This document shows, one piece after another, positions 18,258 to 31,805 of a stretch of DNA of 64,000 nt. The DNA lies in contig CM038706.1 in assembly GCA_021613375.1 (NCBI GenBank), positions 22,014,866-22,078,865 on the forward strand. The letters run 5' to 3'. The notes under the pieces are model-generated. The model searched no databases and had not been told where the DNA came from. It saw nothing but the letters and a program-made list of their open reading frames with translations. The number at the start of each line of letters is the position of its first letter. Positions within the stretch are counted from its first letter, which is position 1. The translations under genes were made by a program, and so were the position numbers. Source of the stretch: Megaleporinus macrocephalus. Taxonomy: Eukaryota; Chordata; Actinopteri; Characiformes; Anostomidae.

Positions 18258-20178
18258 CAGCGCCCTCTATAATTATAGGCACCCTTAATAATTATAATAA
18301 TGTTTTTTTTTTAATAATATAGGACAACAATACAAAAAAGAGAAAAACCCAACTTTTAATTCAAGTGCATTTATTCAGTGGGGAAAAAAAAATCCCACAT
18401 TAAGAAATAATAATTTTATGAAATCATCTGTGGCACATTTATTGGCACCCCTGATGTTAATACTATGTACAACCACCTTTTGCTAACATCTTCTCCTATA
18501 ACATTTCACAAGATGGGAGAATACAGAGAGAGGGATCTTCAACCATTCCACTTTGCACAATCTCTCTAAATCGTCCAGAGTCCTCTCCTATGCACTCTCC
18601 TCTTCAGCTCACCCCACAGGTTTTCAACTGGGTTGAGGTTTGGGGACTGAGATGGCCATGGGAGAAGCTTGATTTTGGGTCTGGTGAACCATTTTCGTGT
18701 AGATTTGGCCACATGTTTAGGGTCATTATCTCATTGAAAGACCCAGTGACGACCCATCTTCAGCTTTGGGGCAGGGGCCACCAGATTTTGATTGTAAATG
18801 TCCAGGTATTTCAAAGTTTAAGTTCATGATGCCATGCACTCTAACAAGGTTTCTGGGGCCTTTGGAAGAGAAACAGGCCATACTTCACAATGGGCATGAG
18901 ATGCTTTTCATACTTGTCTTTTGTGTTACGCCAGACCCACTTAGAGTGTTTGGTGCCAAAAAGTTCTATCTTGGTCTTATTAACTAAAGCACACTGTCCC
19001 AGTTGAAGTCCCAGTACCGTTAAGCTCCAGACGGTTATATTTACACTTGAGAGAGAAAAGGCTTTTTCTGTGCATGCCTTCTGAACAGCTTGTTGGCATT
19101 TAGATAGCACCTGATGGTCGTTATGGAGGCTTTCTGACCCCATGATGCTACTAGCTTTGGAGAACATTTATCTTCTCTTATCGTCCTCCTCACTGAGCGT
19201 GGTGGCAAGATAAACCTGCATCCTCGTCCAGGCTTGTTTTCCACTGTTCCAGTTGTTTTAAACTTCTTGATGACTGTAGATGTGGGTAGGTGTAGGAGAG
19301 TGGCTATTTTCTTGTAGCCATTGCCTGACTTATAAAGACCGACACACACGCCTCATGCCTAGTTCACACTACACGATTTTAGCCTGGTTTTTCAGTCGCC
19401 AACTGTTTTTTGCAGATCGCTGACAAAAACTGCTGCTCGGAGGCAAAACGTCGACAATTTGATGCTCGCTCAGTCGAGTAGTGTGAACGGCTGAAAGACT
19501 AGTGCTCACCAACTAATCGCAGATGCCTGGCAAATATCTAGCATGTTCAATATCTAGGCCAGTCGGCGACTGTGAGTTCTATGGTATTGGTAGCTTTCAC
19601 ATGCGTTTAGTTTTCGTGGGTTCTCGTGACAATACATATTTTTGGACTGAAGCCAGATGAGTCGGCGATTCTCCAGAGTAAAAGTCGTGTAATTCGTGAT
19701 CCTGTGTTGCCGATCAGTCATGTAGTGTGAAAGCCACACCAACTGAAACACTCTCGATTACAGCACAATCAGTCACATAGTGTGAACAGCACAAAAATCT
19801 GTTGTGTAGTGTGAACCAGGCATTACTGGAATGGTGTGTTCTCTTGTCCTTCCCATGTTCAAGAGTGGATAAAAGAAATACGCCTCTGTGTCCCATCATG
19901 TTTATATCCCAAGGAAACAGGAAGTGATAAATGACTAATTAAAGGTTTCTAGATACTCTGATCAACTTTATAAACAACAGTAGAAATTACAGAAATGCTT
20001 CAATTACATTTATTTGCTAGTAATTGTTAGGGGTGCCAATAATTGTGGAACAGGTGATTTTATAAAAAATAATTATTTCTTATTCAGGGAGTATTTTTTT
20101 TTTGTGCCTCTGCAATAAAAACTTTTAAGGCTTTTAAGGCATCTTAATGAGGAGTGCCAATAATTGTAGAGGGTGCTG
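18258..20178 (-). mobile_element. Decayed Tc1-like element with TA target duplication
   Basis: Begins CAGCGCCCTCTATAATTATA and ends TAATTGTAGAGGGTGCTG, inverted, with TA on both sides (18256-18257, 20179-20180). The minus strand encodes transposase pieces: YKSGNGYKKIATLLHLPTST (HTH, about 19260-19340) and KIELFGTKHSKWVWRN (18900-18980). Frames are broken. About 1.45 kb remains after removing the nested insertion at 19356-19822. Confidence 0.9.
19356..19822. mobile_element. MITE nested in the Tc1-like element
   Basis: Ends are TGCCTAGTTCACACTACAC and GTGTAGTGTGAACCAGGCA, an inverted pair. TAGTGTGAA recurs inside near 19480, 19726 and 19779. 467 bp, non-coding. Superfamily not determined: the target duplication is ambiguous (TCA/TTA or CAT). 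Confidence 0.75.
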
Positions 20179-20365
20179 TACCAGCACTACATACATTAAT
20201 ACCACCACATCAGTGTCACTGCAGTGCTAAGCATAATCCAACACCCAAATAATACCTGCTCTGTGGTGGTCCTGAACTACAGAACAGGGTAACAAAGTAC
20301 ACAGAAAAACAGATGAACTACAGTCTGTAATTGTTGAACTAATATAATATACAGCAACAGATCAG
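20179..20365. mobile_element. Right part of the interrupted palindromic MITE
   Basis: CATCAGTGTCACTGCAGTGC, ATAATACCTGCTCTGTGGTG and CAGATGAACTACAGTCTGTA continue the family broken at 18257. Confidence 0.7.
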
Positions 20366-22867
20366 CTGTATATCAGATATACATAGAATTTCCTACTTGT
20401 AGAGCTATTACTCAGGGGTATAAAACTAATTCACTGAATCTTTGAACTCTGAGCAGCCTTTGCCTCAGGCCCAACGCTGATATACTACACACATGCACAC
20501 AGAAAAAGACAGTGACAGACTCTTTGTATAGAAAGATTAGGAAAGGAATGCAACCAAGCTTATGACTGACTAGCACTGTTCAAACCTGATGATGTTGACA
20601 CCTCCTTGCATCACCCTGCAGCACTGGATCCAAACCTCTATACCTGCATATTCTGGTGGTTTGCCTGCTCTAACACACCTGCTCCAGCTAATCAGCTAAT
20701 TAGTAAGCCCTTCCTGAGTTGAAGTGGGAAACACTAACATGTGCACAGCAGGAGTACTGCTAGTCTCGCGGGGCCAGATGTGGCCTCGTAATGAGAATAA
20801 ATGTCTTGGGATAACTTATTCAACTTTTGGGAAATCCACGGCAAACAAGGCCACACCCCCTCTAAACACACTGGAAACTCCAGCCCAAAAAAGTGCAGAT
20901 CATCTCTTTAGAATTAATCATGTTCCATAATTTGGTTAGTTTGAACAACAATCAAACATAATGCCACAACAATCAGCCATAAGCAGTGTAAGCATATTTT
21001 ACATTATTGTGGTTACATAGTATATAATAACTGTAGTATATAACTGTAGTGTATAATAAAATGTTTTTGCACACTTGTGGGTTTCAGCATAGATAGACAT
21101 GCTAAGTGCCACCTATGGAAAATCTCCTAATACTATATTTGATTTAATCTGAAACATTATTACACTGTCTTTATAAGAGTGATTGCAATGTATAGTAAAT
21201 TAAATTAAGTTGAATTAATTTTCAGGAATTTCATGTCTTTTTTTTCTCTGGAGTTAATACCTCCTAAAATATCTGTGCACAGCAAAATGAATTTATGAGT
21301 ATGTTTAAGTGGAGTGTTAACGATAGTGTGGTTTCTATTACTATATAAAAATTGTGAGAGAAATAGCCTCTTTAGTCTTACTTAATGTTAATGTGGCAGT
21401 AAAAGCTTGCTGTGAACAATGGAATATGAAATATTTGCATAGTGCTAATTGGTCCTTAATAGCAATCTTACCCTATTAGAAATGATAGCACTCTGGCCAT
21501 ATGTGTGGTGGTCTCAATGGTTTTATGATCAGCAAGAATTAAACAACATCTTTACTCTTCTTTTTCGAAATACATGGTGCTAATTCCAGTTCGGTGTCTG
21601 GACAACACAGCTGGGGTCTGCCCTTGCCATCCCGAGCCCACTGCTTTGTCTTTCCTGTGGTGCTGTGGGCCTTTTTATTACTTTATGGACTCCTTTATGG
21701 ATTGCTACACTTCGTGGCAGTTGGTTGGCAAAGTGAGTTAAGGTCCCATACTGGGAGCAGTTTAGTATCAACTGCTATAGAGAGGTGAGTGGAGTCAATA
21801 TTGAGATGGAGTCAACACTGAGAAGTAATCAGTGTTTAAAGAGAGTCCTTCTTTTGTGGGGAAGGGACCCAGTAGTTTGTGCAGGTTTTACCTTTAGTGA
21901 ATGGAACGCAGTGGTTTAATTAAATGTAGGTGATGTGCCAGAGGCCTACAGCCCACACGAATCCGCGCACAGTTTTAAATTACTTCTGCAATTCATTAAA
22001 CATAGAGTATGCTTGGTCACATCGAAAAAGGGGAAAAGGAGAGAAGGCACTGTGTGGGCTATTGGATTGACCAAATGGTCATCAGCATTAGCGGGTGGAG
22101 AGATGGACAGTTATTAAGCAGCGTCTATCGATTTCTGTCTGCCCAACATGCTCCAGGGATTACCCACTGTCCTCCTGGAAGGCTATCAATGTTCATTAGT
22201 CACCGTGACAGAGTGATGTTCCTGCGGGCCAAGAGGTCGGCGGAGATAGATGAACAAGGAGGAGGCCAGGCTATTGATACCCTTAGTGAATCGCGTATGG
22301 GAAGCCGAACTTGATTTAGGGCCCCATCTAAACCTCAGAAGGTTAAGTGCACCGGCGTAGTGATGAAGATGAAGTCCACATTGAATAATAATCAACAACA
22401 ATTTTCGGAAACTTCTTCATGTTACCCAGGGACTGGGTGGAGCCTAACATAAATAAGTAAAAGGCTGAATTAGTCCACTCAACTAAGGGCCCTCTTGGGC
22501 ATTTTTGCACTTCCTTAAAAAGAATATTAAGTGACTTCACGCACGGGCTGGAGCAGTCTTTAGGCACTTTTTGTTGTGAATTAACTAGCAACTTTTCCTT
22601 TTGATGCTTCTATTTTTCCATAATGTGCTGTATTTTAATCAGTCCCCTTTGCTTTACCCTGTTAGATTTCTATACAAGAACATCCTGATGCTCCCACTGT
22701 GTGTAGGCAGTGTTGCTGGTTTAATCTGCTGTATTGGGCGTTTAACGAGCCTCAGCTCAGACAGAGCACCTGTTTTCCAGCCCTCACCGCGGACTAATCT
22801 CAGCCATGAAAGCATCCAAGCATTTTACAGGACCTGACTCTCTACAGCTCATGTCCTCTCTCACTCA
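20366..22867. other. Non-coding stretch; one repeat fragment, rest unique
   Basis: 20630-20760 (CACACCTGCTCCAGCTAATC) resembles a hAT-like dispersed repeat. From 21430 to 22840 the sequence is unique, of more balanced composition and free of recognisable elements. No frame has plausible splicing or domain content. It could contain regulatory DNA. Confidence 0.4.
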
Positions 22868-22937
22868 CGCGCGCACACACACACACACTAACGCAGGCCT
22901 TTTAGAGAGAGAACGACTAGGAGATGGCAAATAGCAG

Positions 22938-23510
22938 CTTATAGGCAAAAAGGACAAGAGGTACAAGAAGGGGACACTAATACATGCAGCGTGAGCGGAA
23001 GAAAGAACATCAAACAGATTTCATGTTCCTGTGAATCATACAAACCTATTCCTGTTTGCTGTGCTCTGGTTATCAGGGTAAAGTTACAGCTTTGGATGCA
23101 CTCAGTAAACATAGTATTATGAACGGCTATTTCTTGCTATAAGCAGTTTAAGGAGATGCTTAGGGCCTCTAGGCCACAAGGGGGCCAGTAAACATTTAGT
23201 GTTTATTTATTTTATCGGATATCATTTTTTATCTAATTTAGGAACTGAAATGAAATTCAGAAAACTCTGGGTTGAAAAACTGAAACAGAAAACCATAACA
23301 AGCTGGCAATAAATCAACAGATTACTATATAATAAGGACTAACTGCAAGCATTGTCATTTTTATTTTAAACGTTGTGGCTACGTGTACGAGAGCATGGTG
23401 CTTTTCTTTCTGCTTCTGTTGTTTTGCTGTATTCCCCTTTTAATACTTAACATAAACACATATTCACTGTTGAGCCACTGCTGCTTCAACTGTTTGAACA
23501 CATCTGCGCT
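22938..23510. repeat. Long direct repeat, copy 1
   Basis: Shares nearly every base with 26016-26587, from GCTTATAGGCAAAAAGGACA to TTGAGCCACTGCTGCTYCAA. Only scattered substitutions separate the copies. No terminal inverted repeats or coding frame seen. Confidence 0.9.
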
Positions 23511-24324
23511 GACCAGTACGGGAGCAAAGGAAAACAAGTTAATTTTCAAATCATCAATGTTTTAGGGTTCATTACCATGTTCTCTATCTAAACATTGCAG
23601 GCCATTTGAATATTTAGGGTTTTTGTTTGTGTGTTTTTGTAATTGCTTTTGTTTGTTTTTTGATGTTATTAAGATTTTTTGGCAGAAAGCAAAAACTTTA
23701 TGTTAACCAGTGCACTGAGTGCATCCCTAGCTTGTTTAAAAGTGAAAACATAATCCACAGGGAACAAATATAAGTGTGTAATTTGTATTTGATGTTTAAA
23801 ACACTAAAATAAACTAATAAAAATCAATAGTGTGTGAAGGAATACCAGTTTTGACTGTCTGTTTGTTTGCGTTGCAGAGATATCTACTGAAGTTAACATG
23901 CCCAACAGTTAGCCCTGGGCTGCCCATCTGTAATGTCTCTTTGTACCTAAAGAGGTGATAGTGAGTCACTGTAAGGTCAAGTTAACATGAGAGGATGAAG
24001 AAGCAGCTCTGCCTGGCATTGTCTAACCTCTTGTCAATCATGCTGAAGGTGCCGCTCCCGGTTAGATCATTTAAGAACAAATAGCCAATGAATGGAAGAG
24101 TAAATGTAACAATGGCTGAAGCTCTTGGCAACAAAACATTATGAGCACCTACGGCTGCTCAAGTGAACACAAAAAAGGTAAAACCAGCCTTATTGTGATT
24201 CTGGCATTAGAAAATAATACATATAAAATGATATGATAAGGGGGCCCCAGTAGAATGCAGCTTAGGGCTGCCAAATGTTCACAACCAGCCTGTTTGGTGA
24301 TATGTGACCTGTGCAGGGTAAGGC

Positions 24325-24405
24325 AGCCATGTCAAGTAGTCTAAAGATTAGAGTTCACCCAGGATACAGGTTTAAATCTCAGCTGTGCCATATGCCATCT
24401 ACAGT
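24325..24405 (+). repeat. Possible tRNA-derived SINE remnant
   Basis: CAGGTTTAAATCTCAGC resembles a degenerate B box (GGTTCGAATCC), with AGTCTAAAGATTAGAG before it as a poor A-box region. No clear tail. Confidence 0.35.
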
Positions 24406-25339
24406 CGGACACAGTTGATTTCATTCTCCCTGGAAAAGAAAGACGTCAGGGTCTCTCTCGCTCTCTCCTGTCGCTATGCGACGTAGCAGCCAGTCTGGCA
24501 TCTGCATTGTCGTGTGCCAGAGTGGAGTGCTTAGCATTCTCCTCAGTCCTCCAGTAGATTGAAAACATGCAGCGGCAAGTTTCATATGCTTTCGAGGAGA
24601 CATCTGCTGGTATCCGTCCATACAGATTGGCTATATGGTTTGTATGATGGAGAGAGGCTGGTTTCAACAATTCCAGTCATCGTGAGTTCTGCAGTGATGT
24701 CTGGCTTTGGTACAATTTCCCTGGGGGGAATTGACAGTGTTCCATATTGCAGAATTTCTGGGGCAATTATTTCAAGAAATATATTCACTGCTGAAAATTG
24801 AAACATGATGATGTGCTATCCACATTCTTACAATACAATAAAATGGCATTTGAGCTCATAACTTGCCTGGTCATCAATTGGGGCGTCATAGTGGGTGGAT
24901 CACACTCTGTGCTCTGAGCACTTTCTCTGACAAAGGTTGACAAAACTTCTGGTGTTAAATCTTAAGCACCCTCATTAAACGGCTACTTATCAAGACTTAA
25001 TCTGAACTGAACTGAAAAGGAAATGCAACACCTTCTATAACAGCGACAGCAAAAAAAAAATCTTTTTTTTCCTTTTCTGTGAAGTGCTTAGCATTTCCAT
25101 GGGTCCACTTTGAAAACCCAGGAACAGATACAGAGGAAAGCAGATCAGTAGCCTAGTACTTCAGAGATGATGCCTAGAAAGCTGTAATTGCTTTTCTCTG
25201 CCTCTCTGAAGACTTCAAAACCTACCCTGTTCCGTACTGGATGTTTATTAGCTGCAAGTGTAACAATACAAAATAGCCTGTTTGCACAGAAATTCCTTTC
25301 ATTGTTTTGTTTTACATTAGCAAGTCCCTGCAATGGTAG

Positions 25340-25954
25340 GAAAAACGTTAATGGTATTTTAGATCATTTCTACTGGTCCATTTATCATGAAACATTCATC
25401 AAAATGCACAAGCTTCCCCTCGCCCCGCCCCCCCGCTTCATTAAAGGGCCTATATCATGGAAACGATGCTGTAAAAACAAGCTAGTTTGTGTTTAAAGAA
25501 ATGCTTTATGTATATGTAAAATAGCTATGTATGTGTTTTATTTCTATATGATCATGTCAATGTTGCAAATTTGTCACACTGATTATAAATAAACTAGTCC
25601 ATTCATTTTTGGGTTTGCGTTTTTAAACTGTAACTGACGTCTTTATAATAATGCATATGTTTTAACAACCCCCCCCAACTACCACCACCCAAATGCACAA
25701 CACTGGGTTATGTGTTCACTGACAGAGATATATTCCTACATTAGTCACATGCCTGGCTTTTATTGTTATTGTGAGTTGCAATAAAACATATTATACAATT
25801 TCTGTTTGGCAGTTTAGCTCATTTCTACTGCTTCATTTTTCAGGAAACATTTATCAAAAAGTTTTTTCCCCTGCTTCATTAAAGGGCCCATACCCTGGAA
25901 ATCCTAACTGGAAATAAAGGAGTAATATGTAAACATCATTAAACAAGGTTCAAC

Positions 25955-25985
<31 letters not shown>

Positions 25986-26015
25986 CCCCACTTCATACAG
26001 TCCATACATGGAAAC
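25340..26015. repeat. Paired short repeats and an ATTC-type tandem repeat
   Basis: About 25355-25460 and 25815-25900 share TCATTTCTACTG, GAAACATT and CTTCATTAAAGGGCC words. 25952-25985 is a CATTCAT-type tandem repeat. Confidence 0.6.
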
Positions 26016-26587
26016 TGCTTATAGGCAAAAAGGACAAGAGGTACAAGAAGGGGACACTAATACATGCAGCGTGAGCGGAAGAAAGAATATCAAACAGATT
26101 TCATGTTCCTGTGAATCATACAAACCTATTCCTGTTTGCTGTGCTCGGGTTATCAGGGTAAAGTTACAGCTTTGGATGCACTCAGTAAACATAATATTAT
26201 GAATGGCTATTTCTTGCTATAAGCAGTTTAAGGAGATGCTTAGGGCCTCTAGGCCACAAGGGGGCCAGTAAACATTTAGTGTTTATTTATTTTATCGGAT
26301 ATCATTTTTTATCTAATTTAGGAACTGAAATGAAATTAAGAAAACTCTGGGTTGAAAAACTAAAACAGAAAACCACAACAAGCTGGCAATAAATCAACAG
26401 ATTACTATATAATAAGGACTAACTGCAAGCTTTGAGATTTTTATTTTAAACGTTGTGGCTACGTGTAGCGAGAGCATGGTGCTTTTCTTTCTGCTTCTGT
26501 GGTTTTGCTGTATTCCCCTTTTAATACTTAACATAAACACATATTCACTGTTGAGCCACTGCTGCTCCAAATGTTTCAACACACACT
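26016..26587. repeat. Long direct repeat, copy 2
   Basis: Second copy, 3,078 bp downstream in the same orientation. The flanks of the two copies are unrelated. Confidence 0.9.
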
Positions 26588-29284
26588 GCAAAAACTGCTT
26601 TGTTTCTCTTATGTCACAGGAACCAACTCATTTACATGCACACACCTACTCAGCGTACAGCGGTTTAACATTGTCCACTCATATTGAAGTTCTAAGGAAA
26701 AGCTTTAAAAGCTATTTAAAATGAGGCACAATACAGGCTTACAGACTGACTGGGCTCAGTGCTACAGCGACTCACTATCACCTCTTCTGGTACAAAGTGG
26801 TATTATGGGACAAGACAGGCCTGGGTGGTTAGCATGCTAACTTGAGAACATACCTCTGCATCACAATACAAAGATGTATTTGACATACCATGAAAACTTT
26901 TTTTCACATTTTATTGATAAGTTCAGTGACTTTTGAAATGCTTACTAAATGCAAACTAAAATCTTACTTATTGTTCCTTTAATGGCACAATAACAAAACA
27001 GCTTGTTTAATTCTAAATGGTCCTGTAAAATGAATATTGGCCATAAAACCACACAAATGTTATTAGTTAACCTCAGGAAGAAATATATATATATAAATTA
27101 TTATATATTAAAAATGTTAGTCAACAAATAATCATAGTAGTCATAACTGACTATAAATAAAATCGATTGATTTTTGGGTGTAATTTGAGTTTTAAACAGT
27201 ACTTGGCATCTATATAATAATCCTTATACATCCCATCTCCCCCTGAATGCACAACAGTGGATTATGTGTTCACTGACTGCGATATATTCCTACAATAGTC
27301 ACATGTTTGGCTTTTATTGTTATTGTTAGCTGCAGTAAAACATATTATAAAATCTCTACTAGTAAAAATGTATGTATGATTAATCTATAGCAGCACCTGC
27401 AAACCCAGGATTTTAAGGTTTTTCATTCTGTGAAAAATAATGAGAATCTGAATCCAGCTTTTCGTATGAATTAGAGAAGCGAATGGGGAACAGGTCAAAT
27501 GAATCAGAAGAATGAGGTGGGGAGAAAAAAGACAAAGAGGATGGTCCAACCAGAAGTCATTATAGCCAATGTCAGCTTCAATTAGGATTAAATTATTCTC
27601 TATCTGTTGTTCCCTGTCTCTCTCTCTCTCTGATGTCTAAACTGGAAGTCTGTCATTGATCTGAGGTCAGTGGGTTGTTATAAAGATGACCTTTTCGCTG
27701 TCTCATGGTTTGATTTCTTTCCTAATAATCGTTCCCTCCATATCAGACCGGGTGACCTGTGCTTGTGTTCACTGACATGGGTGTTAGACGAGAGGGACAG
27801 TAAACCACAGTGTCTGGTTTAGCATGATGACGGTGTTGGAAGCACGCCTGGAATACAAGATTGCTAACCTTAGTCGAATCTTCTCTCAGAGGCTGGTCTG
27901 CTGCCTGCAGGGAAGGCTGTTGCATGCACTGCTGCAATTGGTGCAAGTCTAACAGTTAAAATGAGAAACATCTGCATTCTTCTGGCACAGGCTACTCCCC
28001 ACTCATCCATGGCTTTACTGTGGAAGTGCCAGTGGACACATCTAAGCTAGGCTAAGCTCAGTGTGTGTAACACAAGCCAAAATGGGATTGTGTTTGTTCC
28101 CTCCGAATGAATAAGCCTGAAGTTCCTGTAGCTCCAGACATGTGTGCACCGGAATAGTTGGGTTGGATTTTTCCGGACCCGCTGCTGTTTACTGAAGGAT
28201 TACATATAAAGGGGCAGATGAAGGTGAGAGCGACTTTCCAGACCTTGTGACCCAAAACTAGATTAATTCTGTTCTATAGCAGTTAGGCCAGAGCCCAGTT
28301 AAACCCAGAACTAACACTGCCTTCAAGTCGGAAGCCTTAAATCACACATTTATGAGATGAACCCACATGAATGCCACCACAATATCTTAATTACTGGTGG
28401 GGAAACTAGGACTTTTTGAAGAGTCCTCTCTCCAAGTCAAGGGTGTGTCAACAAAAAAGCATTGGTGGTCACTGAGTGTTTTTACTGTAAACTGGGTGTA
28501 TTTAGACATATATTTACTAGCCACACAAGAGAACTGATGGTAAAATCTTTCTCATGTCTTTCAAATACAAAAAATAAATGCTATATAATAATTCAAACGT
28601 ATTCCTACACTTTAAAAAATAAAATGTAAGCGCAACTTAAAATTATATGTCAGTTTTTTACACAGAAGGCACATCTTAGTTTGGTTAAAGGTTCTCCTAA
28701 CTTACAATAGTAAAATAATATAAATACATAAAAAAATATTTGAAATCTTCACACACTTTTGCCCACTATAGGTGAGATTCTGATCAAACTACACCACCAA
28801 GCTTTTCTGGGCAGCTCTGGCTTCACCAATTTTAAAGTGCTTTGAAGGTTATGCAACAAAGAAATGTGCCCATAATACAATTTATTTAATAAACTATGGT
28901 AATTAAAAAATAAATAAAATCAGAATATTGTTTTCTTAACCCTTTAACGTCAAGTGAATCATATATGAGACCTGCAAATCTTCACTGTAATAACAGTTTT
29001 TCTAAAAAACATGATGTACACCTGAACTTTGCCCAAACCAACACTTTGTTCAAAATTTTACTGGAGAACTAAAGATTGTAGTAGATACAGAATGTGTAAA
29101 AAACAGACTGTTGTACAATATGGGAAAATGTCCTTTTCTTAGTTAGGAATTATTTAAGTATAAAAGGTTAAAATATTGTGTTCTGATTGCTTTCATTTGT
29201 TAACATAACTGCAAAAAAATGTCAGATGTACCAAATATGATACAAAACAAAACTCATAAATGCAGTATTGAAAAGTATAAAAAA
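26588..29284. other. Non-coding stretch
   Basis: No exon, RNA or intact element recognised. Ordinary AT-rich sequence with short low-complexity runs (27605-27632 CT-rich). Confidence 0.4.
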
Positions 29285-29356
29285 GTATTACTTATTATTA
29301 TTATTAGTATTAGTATTGTTATTATTATTATCATCATTATTATTATTAACAACAAC

Positions 29357-29434
<78 letters not shown>

Positions 29435-29475
29435 TAATAATAATAATCATCATCATCATCATCATAATAATAGTA
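29285..29475. repeat. (ATT)n/(AAT)n compound microsatellite
   Basis: An AAT block (about 29357-29394) is followed directly by an ATT block (29395-29432), so the two halves are self-complementary. The poly-Asn/Ile/Tyr frames here are artefacts. Confidence 0.95.
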
Positions 29476-30604
29476 TTTGTTATTGTTTTTATTATGTTTT
29501 TTAAAAATTAGAAATTTCAGGCATTATTCAGTGTTCAATTAACTCAAATATTTAGTTTCACAAATGTTTGTAAGCTACAACATGGAAATACAGGCTTTCC
29601 TTTGGAAATATATTACTAAATCTGAGGCACCCAAGCTCATTGTTTAAAAACGTTTATCTTAGCAATAAATGTATTTTGAAAGAATTGGATAATATCTTGT
29701 GCTCCAGTTTGAAGAAGAAAGTTTTGTTTTAGATTTCTCCCGGACGCCCCAGACATTGTATGAGTTTATTAAATTCCTTCAATGGTAATCTTGAGTTAGC
29801 TTAAAGAAGCAGGTATTGAATAAGAACTGTGAATAATACTGGGTTGCCACAAGGAAGAGCTTGGAAAAGATTAAATAAACACACTGAAAAATGTCAAACT
29901 AAAACGTATTGTATTAATACTATTTGAATATTTAGAAAATAAAGTGTTTTACTAGGTAATTAAAAGCTTCCTGTCTGTAAAAATAGTTTTTTATCGAATG
30001 TCTTCAGGTGCCTAATATTTTTTTTCATTATTACATTTAGTTGGATTAACTAAAATTAACATTTTAAGTCTTTTAAAGTCTTTATTCAGGCAAATATTTA
30101 GGTGGCTTTTTTTTACAGTGCAATGGGTCCAAACCTTTTAGAAAACATATTAAGTCTTGCTTATGATCTCTAAATTTGTAGATAGAAAATTGGAAAGTGG
30201 TCTTTCTCATGGTTCTGTATGATGAAAGCAAGGTTGAAGAAAGAACATATCCTGTACCTGAATGAAATTAAAGATATCCTTGGTATACCTTCATATGTCT
30301 ACTTCAGCTGAAGTAGAGAGTTCTTGTCCTTAAATATCAACATGAAAAGTACTGTTATTGCAGTTACTATTTATGAACATTTTCCATTCAGGAGAAATGC
30401 GTGGCTGCAGATGTGAAATCTGGGTCTTAAAAATAGTAACACTAAAGAGGTAAATACTAAAATATATAAAAGAAAGGAGACACTCATGTTTGTCCTGATA
30501 ATGTTTTAGTACTTTTACTTGTCCTAAGTTTTCAGTTCATCACTAAGTTTTGAATTTTTAGTTAGTAAACCTGATTATTGCTGGTAGTTCTAACTAGAAC
30601 CTTT
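29476..30604. other. Non-coding stretch
   Basis: AT-rich, with no supported feature. Confidence 0.4.

Positions 30605-30687
<83 letters not shown>
30605..30687. repeat. (GATA)n microsatellite, about 20 copies
   Basis: Uninterrupted GATA/TAGA tetranucleotide run. Confidence 0.97.
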
Positions 30688-30688
<1 letters not shown>

Positions 30689-31805
30689 GATTAATTACGC
30701 TAACACATTACGAAATATGCTTTTCTGCTGGTGAAGGCTGTGGTTGATTTATTTTTAAAAAATCTTATATCCATAGTTAGCTAACTTAGCTAGCTACCTA
30801 ACTTAAACCGGCTCTGTTTCAGCTACCTATACTGCCAACCTTACTCACTGAGGTGACAGACTGAATGCCTGACTACCCAACACTTGAGTGACGATGCATG
30901 ACAATTCAGTGTCAGTACTATGATGACTGATCAGTGAACTGCACTAGTTCTCGCTTCACACATACGTCCCAAAATGCAACAGCTGCAGGAAGTGTAACCA
31001 AATTCAGAACGGATATTCTAACCTTTAATTTTTGACAAAAGTAGTTTATCTTGTAAACTCACAATTTCTAAATTTGCCAACCATTTAACTGCAGTCTCTT
31101 ATCTAGCAAGTAATAAACAACAAACTAATCTGTTCAAATTCTCCTCCCCAACTCACTATATGTGACTGTTGAGTCTAATATAAATAGTCATCTTCAGGTC
31201 AAAATGTACCCACTGATCCGCAAATAAAGAATAATCACAGAACCTGTAAATCTTTTTACAATTGCTTGTGACATGTCCAGGTCCAAACCTGTACTACTGC
31301 TGGCTGAGGTGTCATCTTTTTGAAATGCTACTTTGTTCCTTTCTGTTTGAATGGATCTGAATAAATATATATATAAATTTAATATAACTCCTCAGTTATC
31401 ATTTTAGCATTTTCATTTTGATGTAAAAGAAAAAAAATGGCTGCAGTTGATAAGGTGAAGTACAAATTTGAAGCAAATGACGAACAACAAATATTGCCGC
31501 CACCGGGCTTTAATGCTAACTAGCTAATCTAGCTAACTGGCAAAAGACAAACAGGTCCTTGGCTGATCTCATTAATATAGAATGTGAGTTATAGGGTGTT
31601 TCTTGCTATGAACCAACATCTTCATGTTTAGTTTGTTATCCCTGTTTTTACGTGCTGCCTTAAATAGCTAGCTTTAGCGCTGCCCTAGCTAGATCACAAG
31701 CTATCTTCATCAGCCCTTGTCTGAAGACAATCCCGACAACCATGCCACCAATCTTTGTTGTTCTTCCTTTGTTTGAAAATTGTAACTAATCTAATCAACT
31801 GCAGC

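Noticed and set aside
24325..24405. Genuine tRNA gene
   Set aside because: The B-box-like sequence is degenerate and no cloverleaf can be closed. At most a SINE remnant.
29219..29504. Poly-Asn/Ile/Tyr frames
   Set aside because: Translations of an AAT/ATT microsatellite.
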